A DNA stretch of 64,000 bases from an uncultured Alphaproteobacteria bacterium (GTDB lineage Bacteria > Pseudomonadota > Alphaproteobacteria > SP197): contig CALSLK010000024.1 in NCBI GenBank assembly GCA_943787175.1, positions 1-64,000 of the forward strand. The letters are read 5' to 3'. The notes under the pieces were generated by a model. That model worked only from the letters and a program-made list of their open reading frames with translations, was not told where the DNA came from and did not search any database. Of this stretch, positions 56,940 to 64,000 are shown piece by piece. The position numbers and the translations under genes were made by a program. Positions within the stretch are counted from its first letter, which is position 1, and each line of letters starts with the position of its first letter.

Positions 56940-57248
56940 ATGGCAGGCGATGACACCCCGCCGGAACTGGCACGCCTGCGCGCCAGCATCGACAACCTGG
57001 ATGCCGCCATCATTCACATGCTGGCGGAACGCTTCAAACTGACCCGCGATGTCGGCGTTCTGAAGGCAAGAACAACCTTGCCGCCGGCCGATCCTGAGCG
57101 TGAGAAGCGCCAGGTCGCCCGGCTGCGTGCGTTGGCTGATGAAGCAGGGCTGGAACCGGAGTTTGCCGAAAAGTTCCTGGCCTTCGTGATCGCAGAGGTC
57201 CTGCACCATCACGAAACCATCGCCCGAGCACAAACAACAGACACATGA
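56940..57248 (+). CDS. chorismate mutase, AroQ type
   Basis: The 102-residue all-helical protein has the AroQ pattern: LARLRASIDNLDAAIIHMLAERFKLTRDVGVLK with Arg and Lys for chorismate binding (residues 11 and 39), and REKRQVARLRALADEAGLEPEFAEKFLAFVI with the later Arg and Glu. It converts chorismate to prephenate. A second chorismate mutase-type gene lies at 61276. It starts nine bases after nrdJ and overlaps the next gene by four bases. Confidence 0.88.
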   Translation: MAGDDTPPELARLRASIDNLDAAIIHMLAERFKLTRDVGVLKARTTLPPADPEREKRQVARLRALADEAGLEPEFAEKFLAFVIAEVLHHHETIARAQTTDT

Positions 57249-57586
57249 CTGCGCTATGGGTCATGGTTGCAGGTCCTTACGGGACCAGGGCAACACCGGA
57301 GCAGCGGGCTGAAAACCTCAAGCTCATGAATGCCGCCGCGCTCGAAGTCTGGAAGAAGGGCCACGTGCCCGTCATCGGCGTCAACAACGCCCTGCCCATA
57401 ATCGAGATCGCCGGTGACGATCACTACGAGACCGTTATGATGCCACTGTCGCTCGCTCTGGCGGAACGCTGCGATGCCGTCCTGCGCATCGGCGGGACTT
57501 CAAGTGGCGCTGATAAGGAAGCCGCGCTAATTCGTGCGCGGGGAGGGCGGGTGTTCTCCAGCCTCGATGAAGTTCCCCATGCCTGA
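57245..57586 (+). CDS. DUF4406-type protein
   Basis: The 113-residue protein resembles the nucleoside 2-deoxyribosyltransferase fold used by DUF4406: VMVAGPYGTRATPEQRAENLKLMNAAA at the N-terminus, LALAERCDAVLRIGGTSSGADKEAALIRARGGRVF at the C-terminus. Catalytic activity is not certain. The gene shares a four-base overlap with the chorismate mutase gene, so they are co-translated. Confidence 0.7.
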   Translation: MTALWVMVAGPYGTRATPEQRAENLKLMNAAALEVWKKGHVPVIGVNNALPIIEIAGDDHYETVMMPLSLALAERCDAVLRIGGTSSGADKEAALIRARGGRVFSSLDEVPHA

Positions 57587-57588
57587 CC

Positions 57589-58167
57589 TCAGGCGTTTCC
57601 TCTGATCTTGCGTACCCGATCACGCAGGTCCATCAGGTGGCTGTCGCGGATGCCCTCTTCGAGCAAATGGGCGACCGTGTTTTCCAGATACTCCCAGCTG
57701 GGGCCTGAATTGCCCACGCCGTGGGCCAGCAGTTCGGCGGCTTTTTCGGCAGGGAGTTTGCCGGCGTACTGCACGTGGGTTCGGTAGCGCGGGACATAGG
57801 TCAGTGCGGTGACGTTGCCCTCGTCCGTGCGCGCGGTGGTCCAGTGGGGGTGGTAGACGTCGGTGACGCGTTCACGGGCATCAAGGTAATCGACGGCTTC
57901 GCGAGCACTGTCGGCGGCGACGCGATAAACCGCGCCGCGGCAGGCGCCGCCACGGTCCAGGCCCAGCACCAGGCCGGGTTTTTCAGGCGTACCGCGATGC
58001 CAGTGGCTGTAGACGCAAAAGGCGCGATGGTAGCCGTGGACCAGGGCGGAGCGACGTTCCAGCACGTCAAAACCCGGCCGCCACATCAGGGAGCCGTAAC
58101 CAAAGATCCAGATGTCGCCATTGGATTCGGAGTGGAGAATGGGTGAGGGATCGCCGACCGCTATCAT
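57589..58167 (-). CDS. gamma-glutamylcyclotransferase, ChaC-like
   Basis: The 192-residue enzyme has the glycine-rich substrate loop IFGYGSLMWRP near residue 22 and the YVENTVAH-like EYLENTVAHLLEEG C-terminal block. The catalytic Glu lies near the end of DYLDARERVTDVY (residues about 95-105). It would cut gamma-glutamyl dipeptides or glutathione to 5-oxoproline. Start chosen at the Met before the family's opening. It is convergent with the DUF4406 gene. Confidence 0.85.
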   Translation of the reverse strand: MIAVGDPSPILHSESNGDIWIFGYGSLMWRPGFDVLERRSALVHGYHRAFCVYSHWHRGTPEKPGLVLGLDRGGACRGAVYRVAADSAREAVDYLDARERVTDVYHPHWTTARTDEGNVTALTYVPRYRTHVQYAGKLPAEKAAELLAHGVGNSGPSWEYLENTVAHLLEEGIRDSHLMDLRDRVRKIRGNA

Positions 58168-58253
58168 GGAGCGTGATGTAGGCAAGATGGCGCGCCTTGG
58201 CAATCTCAAGTGCTGCCATTTCCGCGCCATGATCCAGCCGCTATAAGATTGCC

Positions 58254-59282
58254 ATGCGCCGTATCCTCATCATCCTTGTTTCGCTCGTTGTCCTGTTGGC
58301 CGTGGCCTACACGGTCTACTGGAATGTCATGGCTTCGCGCTCAGGCGACTGGGTTGCCTATTGGGCTGCTCCTGCGCCGGGGAAGGCGTGGTCGGGCACC
58401 CATGGCGAGACCGAGGTTTCAGGCTTTCCCTTTGCGCTTGATGTCACGGTCCATGACCCCATTCTTACCTGGCAGGGTGGTGCTGGTGACGCGGTCTGGC
58501 AGGGACCGTATCTGATCGCACGGTTCAAACCCTGGACGCTGTCGGGCTTTTCCTTCGACCTGCCCCCGGAACAGACCCTGATGGTCGATGACGGCACGCG
58601 CCTGCGCATGGTTGCGCTCACCATGGCGTCGGGCACGGCGCGTGTGGCGATGGCCGATGGCCGCGCGCAGGCACTACAGGCCGAGTTTGTGGATCTGGTC
58701 GCAACACACGAACAGAACGCTGGCCCGATCACGGTTGATCATGGGGTCATCGATATTGCCGTGGTCGAGGGCGAACCCGCGCATGATGTGAACATTCTGA
58801 TCGAAGGCCTGGGCCTTGCCGGACAGGTGGTGCCGCCGTTCGAGGGTTACGTGCCCCTGGCTTCGACATCGTTCCGCTGGGTCGGTGAACTTGCCAGCCA
58901 TGGCAACATGCATGCGCGCCTGGAAGGCTGGCGCGTGGAAGGCGGCATTGTTGAAGTCAACGCGCTGCGTCTGGACTGGCCGCCTCTGGATGTCGATGCA
59001 ACTGGTACTCTTGCTTTGGATCGTGAGCTGCGCCCGATTGGCGCCTTCCGTGCCGAGGTTGTCGGTTATCGCGAACTGATGGACGCCATGGAGGCCGTGG
59101 GCACATTGGGGCGCAGCGAAGCCCAGATGGCAGGCGCGGCACTCGATTTCATGGCGCGCACGGATGACGATGGCACGCGCAGGCTGGCGGTCGATGTTTC
59201 CATGCAGAACGGCATGCTGTCGGTCGGCCCGATCCCGGTGATCCCGCTGCCGCCGGTGCTGCCGCCTGACGCGGGGTTCTAA
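58254..59282 (+). CDS. DUF2125-type exported protein
   Basis: The 342-residue protein has an N-terminal membrane or signal helix (ILIILVSLVVLLAVAYTVYW). The DUF2125 body follows: SGFPFALDVTVHDP near residue 55, and repeated beta-rich blocks (PPLDVDATGTLALDRELRPIGAF near 240). Members are common in alphaproteobacteria, their role unknown. Its stop overlaps the end of the tyrC gene on the other strand. Confidence 0.85.
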   Translation: MRRILIILVSLVVLLAVAYTVYWNVMASRSGDWVAYWAAPAPGKAWSGTHGETEVSGFPFALDVTVHDPILTWQGGAGDAVWQGPYLIARFKPWTLSGFSFDLPPEQTLMVDDGTRLRMVALTMASGTARVAMADGRAQALQAEFVDLVATHEQNAGPITVDHGVIDIAVVEGEPAHDVNILIEGLGLAGQVVPPFEGYVPLASTSFRWVGELASHGNMHARLEGWRVEGGIVEVNALRLDWPPLDVDATGTLALDRELRPIGAFRAEVVGYRELMDAMEAVGTLGRSEAQMAGAALDFMARTDDDGTRRLAVDVSMQNGMLSVGPIPVIPLPPVLPPDAGF

Positions 59283-60166
59283 GCCTGACCGGCGTCGATG
59301 ACGTTGCGGCGGATGTCGCGGCTGCGGCGGATGAGGTCTTCCAGGGCATCAGCTTCGCCCCAACGAATGGCACGCTGCAGGCGCGAGAGATCTTCACTGA
59401 ACCGCTGCAGCATCTCCAGCATGGCTTCGCGGTTGTTCAGGAACACATCGCGCCACATGTCGGGGTCCTGTGCGGCCAGGCGGGTCATGTCACGGAAGCC
59501 AGACGCCGAATATTTGATGACCTCCTGCTTGGTGCTGCTTTCAAGATCATCGACCGTGCCGACAATGTTGAAGGCAATCAGCGTGGGAAGATGCGAGGTC
59601 AACGCAAGCACCCAGTCGTGATGTTCCGCGCTCATGCGGTCGACGGTGGATCCGGCACGGCGCCAGAGCTCGGCGACCTTTTCAACGGCTTCCTCATCGC
59701 TGCCGTCCGGCGGCGTCATGATGAAACGGCGGCCTTCAAACAACGTATCAAAGCCTGATTCAGGACCGGAATTCTCCGTGCCGGCAACCGGGTGGCCGGG
59801 CACAAAGGCCACGCCTTCAGGCATGTGGGGCAACACGGCCGCAATGACGGCCTGCTTGACCGAGCCGACATCGGTCACGATCTGGCCGGGTTTGAGAACC
59901 GGAGCAATCGTTTCGGCAATGGCACCGCAAGTACCGATGGGCGTGCACAGGACGATGAGATCAGCGCCGCTGGCAGCTTCCTGCAGATCCTTGGTGACAT
60001 GATCGGCCAGACCCAGTTCCATGGCCTTCTCAAGCGTCGCGTCACTGCGTGCGCAGGCAACGATGCGGTTGGCCAGACCATCGCGACGGATGACACGGGC
60101 AAGGGAGGAGCCGATCAGGCCAATGCCGATGAAGGCAACGGTCCCGAAGAGGGGTTTGTCGGTCAT
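59279..60166 (-). CDS. prephenate/arogenate (cyclohexadienyl) dehydrogenase
   Basis: The 295-residue NAD(P)-dependent enzyme of tyrosine synthesis has a Rossmann domain with IGIGLIGSSLARVI near residue 13, and the family motif VPGHPVAGTENSGPESG near 135 with the catalytic His. The helical dimerisation domain has HHDWVLALTSHLPTLIAFNIV near 210. It overlaps the hisC stop by four bases and is the third gene of the block chorismate mutase-hisC-tyrC. Confidence 0.92.
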   Translation of the reverse strand: MTDKPLFGTVAFIGIGLIGSSLARVIRRDGLANRIVACARSDATLEKAMELGLADHVTKDLQEAASGADLIVLCTPIGTCGAIAETIAPVLKPGQIVTDVGSVKQAVIAAVLPHMPEGVAFVPGHPVAGTENSGPESGFDTLFEGRRFIMTPPDGSDEEAVEKVAELWRRAGSTVDRMSAEHHDWVLALTSHLPTLIAFNIVGTVDDLESSTKQEVIKYSASGFRDMTRLAAQDPDMWRDVFLNNREAMLEMLQRFSEDLSRLQRAIRWGEADALEDLIRRSRDIRRNVIDAGQA

Positions 60167-61260
60167 GCCTGCTCCATGAACGCGGCAAGCGCGTCTGTCA
60201 GTGCTTCCATCTCGTGATCGAGACCGATGTTGATGCGCAGGCCGTCAGCAATGCCATAGGCACCCAGGTTGCGCACAAAGATGCGTCGCGAGATCAGAAA
60301 GGCTTCGGCTGCCTTTGCCTGCTCGGGCCCGCTGGGAAAGCGCACCAGGAGGAAGTTGACGACACTGTCATGCACGATAAGGCCCATGCCGCGCAGGCTC
60401 TGGGTCAGGCGTGGCAGCCATCCGTCGTTGTGCTCGCGCGCCTTCGTGACGTGTTCTTCATCGGCAATCGCGGCCGTGGCAGCGGCAATCGCCAGGCTGT
60501 TGACGTTGAACGGCGCGCGCACACGGTTGAGGGCATCGACAATCTCTGTCGGCCCGTAAAGCCAGCCGATGCGCAGGCCTGCCAGCGAATAGATCTTCGA
60601 AAACGTCCGGGTCATGACGGTGTTGTTGCTGTCATGGACCAGTTCTGCGCCGTCGGTGAAGTCGTCGCGGCTAACGAATTCGGCATAAGCAGCGTCGATC
60701 ACCAGCAGGATATCTTCACGCAGGCCTTCACGCAGACGACGGACCTCGCTGGCTGGAATGTAGCTGCCTGTGGGGTTGTTCGGGTTGGCCAGGAACACGA
60801 CGCGGGTGCGCTCTGTCACGCCCGCCAGCATGGCGTCGACGTCGGTGCGGTAGTCGCTTTCGGGTGCGGTGACCGGGGTTGCGCCTGCCGCCATGGTCGC
60901 AATGGGGTACACGGCAAAACCGTACTGGCTGTAGAGCACTTCATCGCCCGGGCCGGCATAGACCTTGGGAATGGTCTCCAGCACTTCATCGGAGCCGTTG
61001 CTGCAGATGATGCGTGCGGGATCAAGATCCCAGCGTTTGCCGATGGCCTCGCGCAGTGCCGTTGCCCCGCCGTCGGGGTAGCGCACGATGTTGTCGACGG
61101 CCTCTTTTGCCGCCGCGATGGCCAGCGGGCTGGGCCCCAATGCTGATTCGTTCGATGAAAGCTTGATCACCGGACGTGCATCACCGTCTTCTGTGCCCGA
61201 TTTGCCGGGCACATAAGGTTTGATGTCGAGAATCCCCGGACGGGGTGTCGGAGCGGTCAT
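60163..61260 (-). CDS. hisC: histidinol-phosphate aminotransferase
   Basis: The 365-residue PLP aminotransferase of fold type I has the lysine in TRTFSKIYSLAGLRIGW near residue 225, the Asp in VIDAAYAEF near 192 and Asn in NPNNPTG near 162. In alphaproteobacteria this HisC also serves tyrosine and phenylalanine synthesis, which fits its position between chorismate mutase and the dehydrogenase. It follows the chorismate mutase gene by 15 bases. Confidence 0.92.
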   Translation of the reverse strand: MTAPTPRPGILDIKPYVPGKSGTEDGDARPVIKLSSNESALGPSPLAIAAAKEAVDNIVRYPDGGATALREAIGKRWDLDPARIICSNGSDEVLETIPKVYAGPGDEVLYSQYGFAVYPIATMAAGATPVTAPESDYRTDVDAMLAGVTERTRVVFLANPNNPTGSYIPASEVRRLREGLREDILLVIDAAYAEFVSRDDFTDGAELVHDSNNTVMTRTFSKIYSLAGLRIGWLYGPTEIVDALNRVRAPFNVNSLAIAAATAAIADEEHVTKAREHNDGWLPRLTQSLRGMGLIVHDSVVNFLLVRFPSGPEQAKAAEAFLISRRIFVRNLGAYGIADGLRINIGLDHEMEALTDALAAFMEQA

Positions 61261-61275
61261 GGCTGATTCTGCTGG

Positions 61276-62061
61276 TTAACGTGAAAGAGGGGCGGGATAG
61301 GCGCCCAGAACGTTCGCAGTAAGGGTACCACACGAAAAACGGCGGCTTGCGCCACCGTCATGAAAACCTTCTACCTCAGCAATCCAGAGTCCGGGCCAGC
61401 GACGCCAGTTGGCAACGACAAGGCTGGCGGCAGTGAGATCTGCCTGAGGGTCAGTATCGAAGGCCAGAACGGTGCGGTCATCGCCGCTGGCTTCAGGAGC
61501 ATTGCGCGAAACGACAAGCGCATCGGCGCGATTACCGGTTTCCGGCCGCATGGCGATGAAGGGCAGGCGCGTGACAAGGTGGGTTGTTGCCGCGTCATCG
61601 CGTGCCATTGCAGTCAGAAGTTCCTGGTCACCGGCATCCACGACAGCCAGTTCCGCGCTGCCATCGGCAACGGCCTGGGTGGCCTGCATGCCGTCCGCGA
61701 CGCCACGCATGTTGGTATCGGAACCATAGAAATCGCGTGCCGTGTCCCAAAGTGCTGTGCTGCTGCCACCCACGATAATGGAAAACGGCCCCTGGACCGG
61801 CAGCATGGTGCACAGCAATTCGCGCCAGATGCGCAACAGGGCAGGGGTTGGAAAGACGCCGGAATTGCGCGCTGACAGGCGGCGCAGAATGGCCGCTTCC
61901 CGGCCCGGGCGCAGATAGGTCGAAAGGGTTCCGGCCTCGCGTTTGGCCACAGCAACGTCGTCCACCAGCGCGGCGCGGCGCATGATGAGGTCATGAAGCG
62001 CATCGTCGACCGCGTCGATCTCGCGACGCAGGCGGGCGAGTTGGTCTTCCGAGGATGACAC
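61276..62061 (-). CDS. chorismate mutase with prephenate-dehydratase-like C-terminal domain
   Basis: The protein of about 261 residues has an N-terminal AroQ domain (LRREIDAVDDALHDLIMRRAALVDDVAVAK, residues about 8-40) with the expected Arg and Lys. After a linker (RPGREAAILRRLSARN) comes a second part (about 100-250: SIIVGGSSTALWDTARDFYGSD and AELAVVDAGD). This part looks like a degenerate dehydratase or ligand-binding domain without the usual catalytic Thr-Arg-Phe motif. Start taken at GTG 62061, the nearest start to the first helix. It heads the aromatic block and is divergent from metX. Confidence 0.78.
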   Translation of the reverse strand: MSSSEDQLARLRREIDAVDDALHDLIMRRAALVDDVAVAKREAGTLSTYLRPGREAAILRRLSARNSGVFPTPALLRIWRELLCTMLPVQGPFSIIVGGSSTALWDTARDFYGSDTNMRGVADGMQATQAVADGSAELAVVDAGDQELLTAMARDDAATTHLVTRLPFIAMRPETGNRADALVVSRNAPEASGDDRTVLAFDTDPQADLTAASLVVANWRRWPGLWIAEVEGFHDGGASRRFSCGTLTANVLGAYPAPLSR

Positions 62062-62133
62062 GGCGGTGGCGTTTCCAGCTTTCCCAGATGACCCGATGTT
62101 TAGTAAAGGGACAGAGGAAAAGCAAAGAAAACA

Positions 62134-62162
62134 TTGACATAGAGGGCGTCGCTCCCTACCCA
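62134..62162 (+). promoter_or_regulatory. candidate promoter for metX
   Basis: TTGACA at 62134-62139 with a 17-base spacer to TACCCA at 62157-62162. The -35 element is perfect and the -10 poor. It lies about 70 bases before the metX start. I looked for a SAM-type riboswitch in the leader and saw none. Confidence 0.35.
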
Positions 62163-62229
62163 AAGAGCGCTCCGCCAACCTGACAAACCAGCCTTCCGAT
62201 ACCCTGTTATCCAAGGGGCCGAGGTGACA

Positions 62230-63390
62230 ATGACCCAGGCGGGACCCGCCATTCACGAGATTCAGGACAGTCTGCCCGGCCACCGGGTGGTGTTGCGCGA
62301 TGGCGCCGACATCACGCTTGAATCCGGCGCGACCCTGGGCCCTGTCACCGTGGCCTATCAGACCTGGGGCACACTCAACGACGATCGCTCGAATGTGGTG
62401 CTGATCTGCCATGCGCTGACCGGTGATCAATATGCTGTGGGCACGCATCCGATCACGGAAAAGGGCGGCTGGTGGGAATCCATGGTTGGACCCGGCAAAC
62501 CGATCGATACTGACCGGTTCTTCGTCATCTGCCCCAATTGTCTGGGCGGCTGCATGGGTACGACCGGCCCGGCTGCGGTCAACCCCAAGACCGATGAGCT
62601 CTATGGCACCAACTTCCCGGTCATCACGATCCGCGACATGGTCAATGCTCAGGTCATGCTGATGGACGAATTGGGCATCGAGAAGATCCTGTGTGTGGTC
62701 GGTGGCTCCATGGGCGGCATGCAGGTCCTTGAATGGGCCGCACGGCATCCTGAACGTGTCGAAAGCGCGGTCTGCATTGCCGGTGCTGCGCGCCATTCAG
62801 CCCAGAACATTGCGTTCCACGAGGTCGGCCGCCAGGCAATCATGGCTGATCCCGACTGGTGCAACGGGCTCTACTACAAGGAAGGTAAACGTCCGGAATC
62901 GGGCCTGTCGGTCGCGCGTATGGCGGCGCATATCACCTATCTTTCCGAGCCTGCCCTGTGGCGCAAGTTCGGGCGCTCCCTGCAGGACCGGTTCAACAAG
63001 TCCTATGGCTTTGGTGCCGATTTCCAGGTCGAGAGTTACCTGCGCCATCAGGGTTCGACCTTCGTTAACCGGTTCGACGCCAACGCCTATCTCTACATCA
63101 CCCGGGCGATGGATTATTTCGATCTGGAAACCGAGTTCGATGGTGACCTTGCCAACGCCTGGAAGGATACGCCGGTCCGGTTTCTGCTGGTGAGTTTCAC
63201 CAGCGACTGGCTGTTCCCGACATCCGAAAGCAAGGAAGTCGTGCGCTCGCTCAACCGTGCGGGTGCCAATGTCAGCTTTGTTGAGATCGAGAGCGACAAG
63301 GGACACGACGCCTTCCTGCTGGACGAACCCGACCTTTTTGCGACAGCGGGCGGGTTCATCGACAGTGTCGCGCGCGAAGCGGGGATTTAG
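62230..63390 (+). CDS. metX: homoserine O-acetyltransferase (or succinyltransferase)
   Basis: The 386-residue alpha/beta-hydrolase-fold enzyme activates homoserine for methionine synthesis. The nucleophile elbow [20 protein letters not shown] is near residue 155, with the catalytic Asp in SFTSDWLFP near 320 and His in [10 protein letters not shown] near 355. The acyl donor cannot be fixed from motifs alone, as MetX homologues use either acetyl-CoA or succinyl-CoA. Start at the ATG with GAGG six bases before. metW follows three bases after the stop. Confidence 0.93.
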   Translation: MTQAGPAIHEIQDSLPGHRVVLRDGADITLESGATLGPVTVAYQTWGTLNDDRSNVVLICHALTGDQYAVGTHPITEKGGWWESMVGPGKPIDTDRFFVICPNCLGGCMGTTGPAAVNPKTDELYGTNFPVITIRDMVNAQVMLMDELGIEKILCVVGGSMGGMQVLEWAARHPERVESAVCIAGAARHSAQNIAFHEVGRQAIMADPDWCNGLYYKEGKRPESGLSVARMAAHITYLSEPALWRKFGRSLQDRFNKSYGFGADFQVESYLRHQGSTFVNRFDANAYLYITRAMDYFDLETEFDGDLANAWKDTPVRFLLVSFTSDWLFPTSESKEVVRSLNRAGANVSFVEIESDKGHDAFLLDEPDLFATAGGFIDSVAREAGI

Positions 63391-63393
63391 GCC

Positions 63394-64000
63394 ATGAGTT
63401 TGCTGAGCGGAGCCCGCGACCGATTCATTTTGGGTGAAAATGCCTTTGGTCTGCGCCCTGATCTGGGGCTGGTTGCCAGCATGATCGAGCCGGAATCACG
63501 CCTGCTGGATGTCGGCTGTGATGATGGCGCACTGCTGGAATACCTGGTGAAACAACAAGGTTGTGACGGCCGCGGCATGGAAATCAGCCAGGCCGGTGTG
63601 AACGCCTGTGTCGCGCGCGGCCTGCCTGTCGTGCAGGGTGATGCCGACCGGCATCTGGTCGATTATCCCGATGACAGCTTTGATTATGTGATCCTGAGCC
63701 ATACGATGCAGGCAGTGCACCATCCCCGCGATGTGCTGGGCCAGCTTCTGCGCATTGCCGATACCGCGATCGTTTCGATCCTGAACTACGGCCACTGGCG
63801 CGCGCGCATGTCCATGGTGACGCGTGGACGCATGCCCCATACCCGCACGCTTTCGACCCCGTGGTTCGAGACGGCAAATATACGCCCCTGCACGGTGCGT
63901 GATTTTCTGGATCTGACACGGATGCTGGGCATTCGCGTGGGTCGGGCCTATGGCATCTCCAAGGGCACGGAAGTCGCGCTGATCAAGCCGAGTTATGAGG
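63394..64000 (+). CDS. metW: methionine biosynthesis protein MetW, cut by window end
   Basis: The frame is open to the window end, giving 202 codons. It is a class I methyltransferase-fold protein with RLLDVGCDDGALLEYL (AdoMet site motif I) near residue 38, MEISQAGVNACVARGLPVVQGDADRHL and DYVILSHTMQAVHHPRDVL near 100. MetW partners MetX in methionine synthesis in many proteobacteria. The C-terminus is missing only by the window edge. Confidence 0.92.
   Translation, partial: MSLLSGARDRFILGENAFGLRPDLGLVASMIEPESRLLDVGCDDGALLEYLVKQQGCDGRGMEISQAGVNACVARGLPVVQGDADRHLVDYPDDSFDYVILSHTMQAVHHPRDVLGQLLRIADTAIVSILNYGHWRARMSMVTRGRMPHTRTLSTPWFETANIRPCTVRDFLDLTRMLGIRVGRAYGISKGTEVALIKPSYE

Noticed and set aside
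62062..62229. SAM riboswitch before metX
   Set aside because: No SAM-I or SAM-II core was found in the leader, only a possible promoter.
62062..62796. N-terminal extension of the chorismate mutase frame
   Set aside because: The frame runs open over the metX promoter and coding region on the opposite strand and has no family content before the mutase helix.

Overview
The window looks like the chromosome of an alphaproteobacterium, probably of the Rhodospirillales type. The reasons are inference from content: a GC-rich sequence, ethylmalonyl-CoA pathway genes, the order argH-lptM-lysA-(TIGR02302 protein), ftsE-ftsX-ydcF-plsC, and a chorismate mutase-hisC-cyclohexadienyl dehydrogenase block divergent from metX-metW. 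I could not compare with any database.

Layout. Positions 1-3022 are accessory DNA joined to a tRNA-Leu gene (3023-3115). This part has a structured 68-base stretch, a tandem array of seven roughly 205-230 bp units each carrying a Shine-Dalgarno site and a small reading frame (476-1826), and a tyrosine recombinase whose last codons are read from the antisense strand of the final unit. This is the least explained part of the window. 3184-16102 is ordinary chromosome: cbpM-cbpA, a VWA lipoprotein, a small catabolic-looking cluster (imine-reductase-like, phytanoyl-CoA dioxygenase-like, SDR, PuuE-like deacetylase), a secreted acetolactate decarboxylase, dsbB-coq7, an MscS channel, an HNH nuclease, a 418 bp inverted-repeat element and a CaiB-type CoA transferase. 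16112-36299 holds many genes broken by single-base shifts: three membrane proteins, a CocE-type hydrolase, an esterase, a LysE exporter, the ethylmalonyl-CoA genes ecm, ccr and mcd, a nitronate monooxygenase-like gene, and a tmpA-tmpB-like phosphonate pair. 36380-64000 is again mostly intact: cobalamin adenosyltransferase, cytochrome b561, etfBA, hbd, a GltS carrier with an in-frame TGA, argH-lptM-lysA, ftsEX, plsC, class II ribonucleotide reductase, and aromatic, histidine and methionine biosynthesis.

How the genes work together. Ccr, Ecm and Mcd carry crotonyl-CoA to mesaconyl-CoA. EtfAB would take the electrons from Mcd, Hbd works on the C4 acyl-CoA, and the PduO-type adenosyltransferase makes the coenzyme B12 that both Ecm and the class II reductase need. 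TmpA-TmpB would release phosphate from an alkylphosphonate.

Quality warning. The dense frameshifts between about 17 and 36 kb, plus isolated ones in ftsE and the TIGR02302 gene, are conserved-protein breaks repaired by one or two bases. They are more likely base-calling or assembly errors than real decay, so broken genes there are described as single genes with shifts.
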